From Clostridiales bacterium (GTDB taxonomy: Bacteria > Bacillota > Clostridia > Lachnospirales > Lachnospiraceae), in assembly GCA_029006795.1 (NCBI GenBank), contig JAQXGQ010000138.1, positions 1 through 37,004 of the forward strand: a stretch of DNA of 37,004 nt, read 5' to 3'. A program made the translations under genes and the position numbers. Of this stretch, positions 26,511 to 34,110 are shown piece after piece. Numbering within the stretch: position 1 is the first letter of the stretch; every line of letters starts with the position of its first letter. The notes below the pieces were generated by a model. It was not told where the DNA came from. It did not search any database and saw only the letters and a program-made list of their open reading frames with translations.

Positions 26511-27224
26511 ATGAAATTAAAAAGCATGAGTATGCTGTCAATTTTCTTTCCGCCCAGGTGTCCGGTCTGTGATGAAGTGTTACTGCCGGGGAAATGGATT
26601 TGTGAACCTTGTGGGAAGAAAATAAAAGTTATCGCGGAGCCGGTGTGCAAAAAATGCGGAAAGCCACTGACGGACGAGAGAAGGGAGTATTGCGGTGACT
26701 GTATAAGAAAGAATCACTTTTATACGCAGGGAAAGGCAGTATTTGCTTATGATGGGGCAATACGAAACTCCATGTACCGGTTTAAGTACAGCAACAAAAG
26801 GGAATATGCGGCTTTTTATGCGAAAGTAGCGGCAGAAGAGTATGGGACATGGCTAAAGCAAAAAGGTGTGGAGGCGATTGTGCCTGTGCCGATGTATTTC
26901 TGGAAAAGAAAATTACGTGGATATAATCAGGCCGAGGTATTTGCGAAGAATCTTGGAAAAGAATTACACATGCCAGTGGAATGTAAAATGGTAAAGCGGA
27001 TACGAAACACAGTTCCCCAAAAGAAATTAAATGGAGAACAACGGATACATAATGTAAAAAATGCTTTCCAATTTGCAGCAGATATAGTAAAATATAAACA
27101 GATAGTTTTAGTGGATGACATTTATACGACAGGAAGTACCATAGATGCGTTGGCTGCAGTATTGCTTTCTGCCGGTGTCAAAAAAATATATTATATCTGT
27201 ATCAGTATCGGTGAGGGATACTAG
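26511..27224 (+). CDS. comFC: ComF family protein (ComFC-like phosphoribosyltransferase fold)
   Basis: ComFC supports uptake or processing of transforming DNA in competent bacteria; its exact reaction is unsettled. The 237-residue protein has an N-terminal zinc region (FFPPRCPVCDEVL...CEPCGKK...CKKCGKPL...CGDC) and a C-terminal phosphoribosyltransferase domain. That domain includes VPVPMYFWKRKLRGYNQAE and the PRPP loop QIVLVDDIYTTGSTIDA near 198-214. The frame opens at 26475, but GAAAGGG lies 5 bases before the ATG at 26511. It follows recD2 by about 70 bases and precedes yvyF by 24, keeping the comFC-yvyF order of B. subtilis. comFA was not seen upstream. A complete competence system cannot be judged from this window. 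Confidence 0.9.
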   Translation: MKLKSMSMLSIFFPPRCPVCDEVLLPGKWICEPCGKKIKVIAEPVCKKCGKPLTDERREYCGDCIRKNHFYTQGKAVFAYDGAIRNSMYRFKYSNKREYAAFYAKVAAEEYGTWLKQKGVEAIVPVPMYFWKRKLRGYNQAEVFAKNLGKELHMPVECKMVKRIRNTVPQKKLNGEQRIHNVKNAFQFAADIVKYKQIVLVDDIYTTGSTIDALAAVLLSAGVKKIYYICISIGEGY

Positions 27225-27248
27225 CAGGAGTTCAGGAGGTTGTGACGT

Positions 27249-27653
27249 ATGGAGGTTAAAAATTGTAAGGGTTGTGGACGCTTGTTTAATTATATGAGTG
27301 GCCCTCCTCTTTGCGCAAATTGTCAGCGGAAATTAGAGGAAAAGTTCCAGGAAGTAAAAGAATATCTGGAGGAAAATCCCAATTCTTCTGTGAATCAGGT
27401 TTCAGAGGCGATGGATGTTTCAGTAAAACAGATTAAGCAGTGGATAAGAGAAGAGAGATTGTCTCTTTCACAGCCTTCAGGTGACGGTGTTTTATGTGAA
27501 CATTGCGGTACACCGATTTGCAGTGGGCGTTTCTGTGATAAGTGCAAAGTGGATATGCAGAATTCGTTTTCAAGTGCCATTGAGAAACCGAAAGCACCGG
27601 AACCAAAGAAGAGAGAGCGTGATGGAAATAAAATGCGCTTTTTACAGTCGTAA
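27249..27653 (+). CDS. yvyF: Flagellar operon protein, YvyF/TIGR03826 family
   Basis: This 134-residue protein of unknown biochemical role is found in flagellar gene clusters of Firmicutes. It has two short zinc-finger-like pairs, CKGCGRLF...CANC (residues 5-26) and CEHCGTPICSGRFCDKC (about 83-99). Between them is a MerR-like helix-turn-helix, VNQVSEAMDVSVKQIKQWIREERL (about 39-62). A GGAGG site precedes the ATG. In B. subtilis it sits between comFC and flgM; here comFC is kept, but a terminator and an unrelated gene follow and no flgM is visible. It may act in regulation, judged only from the helix-turn-helix. Confidence 0.85.
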   Translation: MEVKNCKGCGRLFNYMSGPPLCANCQRKLEEKFQEVKEYLEENPNSSVNQVSEAMDVSVKQIKQWIREERLSLSQPSGDGVLCEHCGTPICSGRFCDKCKVDMQNSFSSAIEKPKAPEPKKRERDGNKMRFLQS

Positions 27654-27657
27654 AAAC

Positions 27658-27692
27658 AAAAAAGCAGGGCCTGGATATGGGTTCTGCTTTTT
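27658..27692 (+). terminator. Rho-independent terminator after yvyF
   Basis: AAAAAAGCAG (27658-27667) pairs with CTGCTTTTT (27684-27692). Inner G-U and G-C pairs (GGCC with GGGTT) may extend the stem. A T run ends it. Confidence 0.78.
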
Positions 27693-27735
27693 CTATGAAG
27701 TAAAAAGCACTCCGTGCAGGAGGCACACTTTGTTC

Positions 27736-27763
27736 TTGAAAATGATAGGCACTGTGTTATAAT
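27736..27763 (+). promoter_or_regulatory. Sigma-A promoter of the cdaA-cdaR-glmM block
   Basis: TTGAAA (27736-27741), a 16-base spacer and TATAAT (27758-27763) lie about 60 bases before the start at 27825. It is the only clear promoter seen before cdaA, and no terminator was seen until past rfbD. Confidence 0.72.
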
Positions 27764-27824
27764 GTTAAATAAGAATGTATAATTGCGTGCAAAATGCGGT
27801 TTTTGAGAAAGGATAACAATTTGC

Positions 27825-28250
27825 ATGGTAAATGAAGAACGATTACATTATATGGCAAAGATGGCAAAATTCGATGCAAACGACAGAAAAAGCTGTCAGC
27901 CGATGATGCAGTATGCAAGAAGGGATTATGTTTCACTCCAGATGCTTAAAAGCTTTGTGACAGGTACGATTGCCTTTGGCATTATTGTGGCAATGTGGGC
28001 ACTTTATTCTATGGAAACACTGCTGGCAAAGATAAACAGTATGGATTTTATGGAAGCACTGCTTGTTTTGGGAGTATCTTACGGTGTTTTTATAGTTATT
28101 TATCTGTCAGCAACGTATATTGTATTCCATATGAAGTTTACTGACGGACGCCGGAAAGTAAAAAAATATTATAATGGTCTTAAAAAAGTGAATGCAATGT
28201 ATGAGAGAGATGAAAAACTCAAGGCTAATACAGGAAAAGACTGGGATTAA
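27825..28250 (+). CDS. Small membrane protein of unknown function, two helices
   Basis: I do not recognise this 141-residue protein. It has a charged N-terminal region (1-42), two hydrophobic helices at about 43-63 (SFVTGTIAFGIIVAMWALYS) and 79-102 (ALLVLGVSYGVFIVIYLSAT), and a basic cytoplasmic tail (KFTDGRRKVKKYYNGLKK) rich in Lys and Tyr. AAAGGA lies 10 bases before the ATG. It is the first gene behind the promoter at 27736, 15 bases before another membrane gene and then cdaA, so it is probably co-expressed with c-di-AMP synthesis. A link to that pathway is inference from position only. Confidence 0.75.
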   Translation: MVNEERLHYMAKMAKFDANDRKSCQPMMQYARRDYVSLQMLKSFVTGTIAFGIIVAMWALYSMETLLAKINSMDFMEALLVLGVSYGVFIVIYLSATYIVFHMKFTDGRRKVKKYYNGLKKVNAMYERDEKLKANTGKDWD

Positions 28251-28265
28251 AGGCGGGAGGATAAC

Positions 28266-29264
28266 ATGACTACCTTGTTGGAATTAAAAGAGAAATTGAT
28301 ACGGTTTTACAGTAAAAACGAAATATATATTACACCGGTGGTTAAGTTTGTAATTGCATTGGTGATGTTTTTAATGATAAATCATAATATTGGCTATATG
28401 GATAAAATCAGCAGTACATCAGTAGCACTGATTTTATCCCTGATATGTTCCGTGTTGCCGGTGGGGGTAATGACGTTTCTGGCAGCGGTGGTAGTATTGG
28501 CAGATATGTATGCCTTGTCTATGGAAGTGTGTTTAGTGACGTTGCTTTTATTTGCACTTGTGTATTTTATCTATTTTCGCTTTGCTTCAAAGAACCAGTA
28601 TCATGTGCTTTTGACACCGATTTGTTTTGGCCTTCACATTCCGTATATTATGCCGGTGGAAATGGGATTGCTTCGGGAAGCGTATTCCGTATTTTCCTTG
28701 ATTTGCGGTACAATTGTGTACTTTTTCCTGGATGGAGTCAGACAAAACTCGGCTGCTTTGAGTGATACGGCAGAGGAAGGGGAAAGCACAGCCTCTAAGA
28801 TTGTGGTAGTGCTAAATCAGTTGATTGGGAACAGAGAAATGTACTTAGTATTAGGGGTAATGATTATCGTTCTAATCATGGTGCATATCATCCGCAGATT
28901 GTCTATTGAGAATGCGTGGATTGTGGCAATTGTTTCCGGTATTTTATTTGAAGCAATCGGGTTGATTGCAGGGTATATGATACTTGGAATTTCAGGAAAA
29001 ACAGTAGAGGTACTGTTAGGGAGCCTGATTGCGGCTGTAATTGCGTTTGTGATACAGTTTTTCTGCTTCCATCTGGATTATTCAAGAACAGAAAGACTAC
29101 AGTTTGAAGATGATGAATATTACTATTATGTAAAAGCCATTCCGAAGGTTATGGTTTCAGGACCAGAGAAAAAAGTGACAAAATTTGGCGGAAGAGAAGA
29201 AGAGCGACTGACCAAAAAGAGATTTGCAGAAGAGATGGACATTGATGAAGAATTATTAGATTAG
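28266..29264 (+). CDS. Multi-spanning membrane protein of unknown function upstream of cdaA
   Basis: I cannot assign this 332-residue protein to a family. It has about eight or nine hydrophobic helices in two groups (about 24-155 and 190-265), separated by a hydrophilic loop (about 158-180, DGVRQNSAALSDTAEEGEST). The cytoplasmic tail contains a striking acidic/tyrosine cluster FEDDEYYYYVKAIPKV (about 284-299), then basic and acidic stretches. GGGAGG lies before the ATG. It is 15 bases after the two-helix membrane gene and just before cdaA, which is also a membrane protein. It could be a partner or scaffold of the cyclase or a transporter; nothing in the sequence decides this. Confidence 0.78.
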   Translation: MTTLLELKEKLIRFYSKNEIYITPVVKFVIALVMFLMINHNIGYMDKISSTSVALILSLICSVLPVGVMTFLAAVVVLADMYALSMEVCLVTLLLFALVYFIYFRFASKNQYHVLLTPICFGLHIPYIMPVEMGLLREAYSVFSLICGTIVYFFLDGVRQNSAALSDTAEEGESTASKIVVVLNQLIGNREMYLVLGVMIIVLIMVHIIRRLSIENAWIVAIVSGILFEAIGLIAGYMILGISGKTVEVLLGSLIAAVIAFVIQFFCFHLDYSRTERLQFEDDEYYYYVKAIPKVMVSGPEKKVTKFGGREEERLTKKRFAEEMDIDEELLD

Positions 29265-29281
29265 ACAGGGAAGTGAAATAC

Positions 29282-30184
29282 GTGCAGAATATAATGGCGG
29301 CATTGGATACCTTTTGGGAAAAAGCATCCATGTATATGAATTTACCCCAAATAACACTGACGGATGTTGTGGAAATTTTTATCATAACAGTTCTGTTTTA
29401 TTATATGCTGGTGTGGATTAAGAACACCAGAGCCTGGATGTTGCTAAAAGGAATATTGGTTATATTGATATTTGTAGGCATTGCGGCGGTATTCCAGATG
29501 AATACCATTATTTGGATTGCCAAAAATACGTTGAGTGTTGCTTTGATTGCACTTGTGGTTATTTTTCAGCCGGAAATGCGCAAAGCATTAGAGGGGTTAG
29601 GACGAAAAAATTTTTTGGCTTCGCTGTTTTCCATTGATTTTTCTAAAAATGATACGGGGAAATTTTCAGATAAGACGATTAACGAGCTGGTAAAAGCCTG
29701 TTATGAGATGGGAAAAGTAAAAACAGGAGCATTGATTGTAGTAGAAGATGAGATTGTTTTATCGGAGTATGAGAGAACCGGTATTGCGGTGGACGGTATC
29801 CTTACCAGTCAGCTCTTGATTAATATTTTTGAAAAAAACACACCGCTTCACGATGGTGCTGTGATTATCCGGGGAGACAGGGTGGTTTCTGCCACATGTT
29901 ATCTGCCCCTTACAGATTCTCTTAGCATCAGTAAAGATTTAGGAACCAGACATCGTGCGGCTGTGGGAATCAGCGAAGTGAGCGACTCCTTGACAATTGT
30001 TGTTTCGGAGGAGAATGGTAAGGTTTCCATTGCTATGGGAGGAGAACTTTACCGTAATGTAGATGCGGAATTTTTGAAAAATAAACTTGCGTATATTCAA
30101 AGAAGAGAGAAAAAAGTTTCAAAAATAGAATTATGGAAGAGGAGGCTGAAAGATGTTAAAGAATCTCGTCAAAAGGTTGACTAA
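29282..30184 (+). CDS. cdaA: Membrane diadenylate cyclase CdaA (c-di-AMP synthase)
   Basis: It makes c-di-AMP from two ATP, the signal for osmolyte/potassium balance and cell-wall state. Three N-terminal membrane helices (about residues 30-95) are followed by the DAC domain with catalytic motifs DGA (HDGAVIIRGD, near 191) and RHR (GTRHRAAVGISE, near 223). The frame also allows a GTG at 29273; I chose the GTG at 29282 because GGAAGTGA at 29269-29276 fits a ribosome binding site 5 bases before it. Length is then 300 residues. The 3' end overlaps cdaR by 32 bases. The order cdaA-cdaR-glmM is the conserved Firmicute module in which CdaR and GlmM modulate the cyclase. Confidence 0.96.
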   Translation: MQNIMAALDTFWEKASMYMNLPQITLTDVVEIFIITVLFYYMLVWIKNTRAWMLLKGILVILIFVGIAAVFQMNTIIWIAKNTLSVALIALVVIFQPEMRKALEGLGRKNFLASLFSIDFSKNDTGKFSDKTINELVKACYEMGKVKTGALIVVEDEIVLSEYERTGIAVDGILTSQLLINIFEKNTPLHDGAVIIRGDRVVSATCYLPLTDSLSISKDLGTRHRAAVGISEVSDSLTIVVSEENGKVSIAMGGELYRNVDAEFLKNKLAYIQRREKKVSKIELWKRRLKDVKESRQKVD

Positions 30185-31502
30185 TAATCTTGGCCTCAAA
30201 GTATTGGCGGCTCTATTTGCATTTATATTGTGGGTAGTAGTAATTAACGTAGATGAGCCGGTGAGAACAGTGCCTTATACGGTAAGTGTTAAGACGGAAA
30301 ACGAAGATTATATTACATCCAATGGAAAATATTTTGAATTATTAGATGGTAATAATACGGTTACTTTTAACGTATCTGCTAAGAGAACTTACCAGGAAAA
30401 ACTCAGTAATGCAGATTTTTCTGCAGTGGCAGATATGGAGAAAATTGAGTATGTGGATGACAGCGGGATTTACCGGGTTCCGGTAACAGTTTCCTGTAGT
30501 AAATTCAGCAGTAATCAGGTGACGATTTCCTCAAAGCAGCTGTATATTGAGGTTGCAATGGAAGACCGTGGAACCGTACAGAAACGGATTACTGCTACTA
30601 CGACAGGAAATGTAGCAGACGGATGCGCCATAGGAGAGGTTTCAATTGTAACGACAAACTTGCTGAAAATTACAGGACCATCCTCTGTAACCAGCATGAT
30701 TGATACGGTGGAAGCTAATATCAATGTAGAGGGAATGAATTCGGACGTTACGGATACGGTTGTACCGGTACTCTATGATGCGGACAGAAATGTCATTGAC
30801 ACTACAAAACTGAAGCTGAGCATCAACACCGTTACCGTCAGTGCGCAGATTTTAAAAACGAAAGATGTGCCTGTAGAGTTTGCAACAACCGGAACAGTGG
30901 CAAAAAATTATATGGTAGAGGGAATTGAATATGCACCGGATACCGTACGAATTAAAGGTGAAGCGTCCGTGCTTAATACGGTAAGTAAAGTGACAGTCCC
31001 TGCAGAGGTACTGGATGTGACAAATGCCACAGGAGATGTGAAAACAACGGTGGATATCAGTTCTTACCTGCCAAACGGAGTATCCTTGGTTCTTGCATCT
31101 GACGCACAAATTGAAGTGACGGTAAAAATTGAACCTCTTGTGGAAAAGAGCTTTGAAATACCGGTATCTGCATTGACAGTGGAAAATTTGCCGGAAAATC
31201 AGGAAATAAGCTTTTTGTTAGACAGCCTGACTGTGGAAATTGCAGGAGCAGAAAGTGATATGAAAAAATTATCCGAAGACGATATTCAGGGTGTGATAGA
31301 TGCTTCCGGTCTGGAAAAAGGAGAACATAACGTAACAGTTACGATACTGTTAGATGAAGAACTTTATCAGACTACGTCTACGATTACGATACCGGTGAAT
31401 GTGAAGGATTTAAACGAGGAAGAGGACAATGAAGACAGTGAAAAGTCCGTTGTAGAGGAAAATTCAGATAAGACAGAGAAGACCTCAAAAAAGAATCAGT
31501 AG
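30153..31502 (+). CDS. cdaR: CdaR, YbbR-repeat regulator of CdaA
   Basis: CdaR is a membrane-anchored extracytoplasmic protein that binds and modulates CdaA. The 449-residue protein has one N-terminal helix (GLKVLAALFAFILWVVVINV, about 13-32), then YbbR repeats with the opening DEPVRTVPYTVSV. Later repeat starts are visible near KRITATTTGNVADG, KDVPVEFATTGTVAKNY and SFEIPVSALTVENLPENQ. The C-terminal tail is acidic and low complexity (EEEDNEDSEKSVVEENSDK). AGGAGG precedes an ATG inside the cdaA end, an overlap that suggests coupled translation. It looks intact. Confidence 0.93.
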   Translation: MLKNLVKRLTNNLGLKVLAALFAFILWVVVINVDEPVRTVPYTVSVKTENEDYITSNGKYFELLDGNNTVTFNVSAKRTYQEKLSNADFSAVADMEKIEYVDDSGIYRVPVTVSCSKFSSNQVTISSKQLYIEVAMEDRGTVQKRITATTTGNVADGCAIGEVSIVTTNLLKITGPSSVTSMIDTVEANINVEGMNSDVTDTVVPVLYDADRNVIDTTKLKLSINTVTVSAQILKTKDVPVEFATTGTVAKNYMVEGIEYAPDTVRIKGEASVLNTVSKVTVPAEVLDVTNATGDVKTTVDISSYLPNGVSLVLASDAQIEVTVKIEPLVEKSFEIPVSALTVENLPENQEISFLLDSLTVEIAGAESDMKKLSEDDIQGVIDASGLEKGEHNVTVTILLDEELYQTTSTITIPVNVKDLNEEEDNEDSEKSVVEENSDKTEKTSKKNQ

Positions 31503-31523
31503 AAAATTGGAGGAAGACAAAAA

Positions 31524-32873
31524 ATGGCAAGAATGTTTGGGACAGATGGTGTGCGTGGAATTGCAGGTTCGGAGCTTACCATTGAGCTTGCTACGAAATT
31601 AGGGCAGGCAGGAGCATATGTTCTTACGAAAGAACAGGAACACCAGGCAACCATTATTGTAGGATGCGATACGAGAATATCCGGGGGAATGCTGGCGAGT
31701 GCCCTGATGGCTGGAATTTGTTCTGTGGGAGCAAATGCGATTTTTGTCGGCGTGATGCCTACACCGGCGATTGCCTATTTGACAAGAAAGCATAAGGTGG
31801 ATGCGGGAGTTGTAATCTCCGCTTCCCATAACCCGATGGAATTTAATGGAATCAAGTTTTTTAATGGAGACGGCTATAAACTGTCCGATGAACTGGAAGA
31901 TGAGATAGAGGCATTAATCAAAAATAACATGAAGGATGTTACGCTTCCTATCGGTTCGGGTGTAGGAAAAATTGATTATCGCTTTGATTTGCGGGATGAA
32001 TATGTTTCTTTCATGGAAAAATGTGTGCCTGTGGATTTGACAGGAATGAAAATTGTAATCGACTGTGCAGAGGGAGCTTCCCATTATACATCTGTAAAGA
32101 CGTTGACGGATTTGGGAGCAGAACTGGTGGCGATTCATACAGATCCGGATGGAACAAATATTAATGCCAACTGTGGTTCTACCCATATGGATGAACTGAA
32201 AGCACGGGTGGTTTATGAAAAAGCAGCGGTTGGTCTTGCCTTTGACGGAGATGCAGACCGTATGTTAGCAGTGGATGAACATGGAAATCTGGTGGATGGA
32301 GACCAGATTATGGCAATCTGCGGCAATTATATGAAGAAAAAAGGAAAGTTAAAGAAAGATACCATTGTGGTAACGGTTATGACGAATCTTGGTTTTACCC
32401 TGATGGGGCAAAAAGAGGGCATTCATATTGAAAAAACGAAGGTAGGTGACCGTTATGTCCTTGAGAATATGAGAGAAAACGGTTACAATATCGGCGGTGA
32501 ACAGTCAGGTCATGTGATTTTCCTTGACGATAATACCACCGGAGACGGACTTTTAAGTGCCCTGCATCTGTTAGAAGTTATGGTGGAGACCGGAAAGCCG
32601 TTGTCTGAGCTTGCAGGTATTATGGAAGTACTGCCTCAGGCGCTAATCAATGCAAAGGTGCCAAACCACAAAAAAGAAAATTTCATGGAGTATCAGGAAA
32701 TCGCAGATGCCATTGCAGAGGTGGAAAAGAAATTTAACGGAGAGGGCAGAGTATTAATTCGTCCTTCGGGAACAGAACCGTTAGTCCGTGTAATGATAGA
32801 AGGAAAAGACCAGAGGGTCATTGAAGAAGAGGCAAAAAAATTAGCAGAATTAATTACGAAGATTATGTTGTAA
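31524..32873 (+). CDS. glmM: Phosphoglucosamine mutase
   Basis: GlmM converts glucosamine-6-phosphate to glucosamine-1-phosphate on the way to UDP-GlcNAc for peptidoglycan. The 449-residue protein begins [19 protein letters not shown]. The active-site serine is in [14 protein letters not shown] (Ser101), the metal loop is [14 protein letters not shown] (near 240), the sugar-binding loop is [10 protein letters not shown] (near 325), and the phosphate-binding loop is [16 protein letters not shown] (near 412). TTGGAGG precedes the ATG. In other Firmicutes GlmM directly inhibits CdaA, and the gene sits 21 bases after cdaR here. It looks intact. Confidence 0.97.
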   Translation: MARMFGTDGVRGIAGSELTIELATKLGQAGAYVLTKEQEHQATIIVGCDTRISGGMLASALMAGICSVGANAIFVGVMPTPAIAYLTRKHKVDAGVVISASHNPMEFNGIKFFNGDGYKLSDELEDEIEALIKNNMKDVTLPIGSGVGKIDYRFDLRDEYVSFMEKCVPVDLTGMKIVIDCAEGASHYTSVKTLTDLGAELVAIHTDPDGTNINANCGSTHMDELKARVVYEKAAVGLAFDGDADRMLAVDEHGNLVDGDQIMAICGNYMKKKGKLKKDTIVVTVMTNLGFTLMGQKEGIHIEKTKVGDRYVLENMRENGYNIGGEQSGHVIFLDDNTTGDGLLSALHLLEVMVETGKPLSELAGIMEVLPQALINAKVPNHKKENFMEYQEIADAIAEVEKKFNGEGRVLIRPSGTEPLVRVMIEGKDQRVIEEEAKKLAELITKIML

Positions 32874-32903
32874 TCGGGGAACTTACTTGGGAGGTAGTGC
32901 TAT

Positions 32904-33167
32904 ATGGTGAGCAAAAAAGTAACAATTAAAAATCCGACAGGATTACATTTAAGACCGGCGGGGATTTTGTGCAAAGAAGCGATGCAGTTTAAGTCTCATG
33001 TCACATTCCGTTATCGGGAAAATACCGCAAATGCCAAGAGCGTATTGAGCGTTCTCGGTGCCTGCATTAAATCAGGAGATGAGATTGAACTAGTCTGCGA
33101 GGGTGAGGATGAAAAAGAGGCTTTAGATGCTGTCCTTGCGGCAATTGAGAGCGGACTGGGAGAATAA
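32904..33167 (+). CDS. ptsH: Phosphocarrier protein HPr
   Basis: HPr passes phosphate from enzyme I to sugar-specific EIIA proteins and, when phosphorylated on Ser46, acts with CcpA in catabolite repression. The 87-residue protein has His15 in NPTGLHLRPAG and Ser46 in NAKSVLSVLGA, so it is a true HPr rather than Crh, which lacks His15. GGGAGG lies before the ATG. It is not followed by ptsI. It sits 30 bases after glmM and just before rfbD, inside a cell-envelope block. It may be the organism's HPr or a second copy; this cannot be told from the window. Confidence 0.92.
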   Translation: MVSKKVTIKNPTGLHLRPAGILCKEAMQFKSHVTFRYRENTANAKSVLSVLGACIKSGDEIELVCEGEDEKEALDAVLAAIESGLGE

Positions 33168-33192
33168 TTAATGTTTAGAAGTGAGGAAGAAT

Positions 33193-34062
33193 ATGAAAAA
33201 GATTTTAGTGACCGGCTGTAACGGACAGCTTGGACGGGCAATCCGCAATGAATATGTAAAGGAAGATGTAACGTTTATCAACACGGATGTGGTGGAGGGA
33301 GACGGTATTGTGGCTCTTGATATCACGGATGTGGATGCAGTGTTAAAATTGGTGAGAGAGACAAGACCGGATGTGATTATCAACTGTGCAGCACACACTA
33401 ATGTAGATGCCTGTGAGACACAGTGGGATCTGGCATATAAAATTAATGCCATCGGGCCGAGAAATTTAAGTATTGCAGCTGCAGATGTGGACGCAAAAAT
33501 GATACATGTTTCTACGGATTATGTATTTGAAGGAAATGGGACAAGACCTTATACAGAATTTGACGAGATACATCCGGTAAGCGCTTACGGAAAGACAAAA
33601 GCGGAAGGAGAACGGTTTGTAAAAGAGTTTGCAAAGAAATATTTTATTTTCCGTACCGCATGGCTTTATGGCGATGGAAAGAACTTTGTAAAAACCATGC
33701 TTCGTCTTGCCGAAACGCACGATGAGGTAACAGTAGTGGCAGACCAGCAGGGCTCTCCTACCAGTGCCGTAGAACTTGCGCGAGCAATACATCACTTTGA
33801 ACCGACAGAAGATTATGGCGTATTCCATGCTACCTGTGAAGGTGACACAAACTGGGCTGTGTTTGCAGAAGAAATTTTTAAACGGGCAGGAAAAGATACA
33901 AAGGTAAAACACGTAACAAGTGAGCAGTATGCCAAAATCAATCCGGCATCGGCAAAAAGACCGGCATATTCCATTCTGGAAAATTATATGATGAAGCTCA
34001 CCAGCGAGTATCGAATGGCAGACTGGAAAGATGCTTTAGATGAATATATGAAAACATTATAA
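33193..34062 (+). CDS. rfbD: dTDP-4-dehydrorhamnose reductase
   Basis: RfbD (RmlD) does the last step of dTDP-L-rhamnose synthesis. The 289-residue short-chain-dehydrogenase-like protein has the nucleotide loop VTGCNGQLGRAI and NCAAHTNVDACE, HVSTDYVFEGNG, and the catalytic Y-x3-K in SAYGKTKAEGE. FRTAWLYGDGKNFV and ADQQGSPTSAVELA follow. A GTG at 33181 is in frame, but GAGGAAG 3-8 bases before the ATG at 33193 decides the start. It is 25 bases after the HPr gene. rfbB begins 2.7 kb downstream; rfbA and rfbC were not seen and may lie beyond the window. The 3' end overlaps a perfect palindrome. Confidence 0.94.
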   Translation: MKKILVTGCNGQLGRAIRNEYVKEDVTFINTDVVEGDGIVALDITDVDAVLKLVRETRPDVIINCAAHTNVDACETQWDLAYKINAIGPRNLSIAAADVDAKMIHVSTDYVFEGNGTRPYTEFDEIHPVSAYGKTKAEGERFVKEFAKKYFIFRTAWLYGDGKNFVKTMLRLAETHDEVTVVADQQGSPTSAVELARAIHHFEPTEDYGVFHATCEGDTNWAVFAEEIFKRAGKDTKVKHVTSEQYAKINPASAKRPAYSILENYMMKLTSEYRMADWKDALDEYMKTL

Positions 34063-34080
34063 AATTGCAATTTTATAATG
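34055..34080. repeat. 26-bp perfect palindrome at the rfbD 3' end
   Basis: The half-site CATTATAAAATTG (34055-34067) is followed directly by its exact reverse complement (34068-34080), with TTGCAA at the centre. It covers the rfbD stop codon and an ATG at 34078. With no spacer, a hairpin would lose central pairs; it could be a weak terminator-like stem without a T run, or a dimeric protein-binding site. Confidence 0.75.
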
Positions 34081-34110
34081 CAGTCAGTAAAAGGAAGGAA
34101 CATAAAACAG

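Noticed and set aside
32904-33167. Calling the HPr-like gene Crh
   Set aside because: His15 is present in the HPr motif, whereas Crh lacks it.
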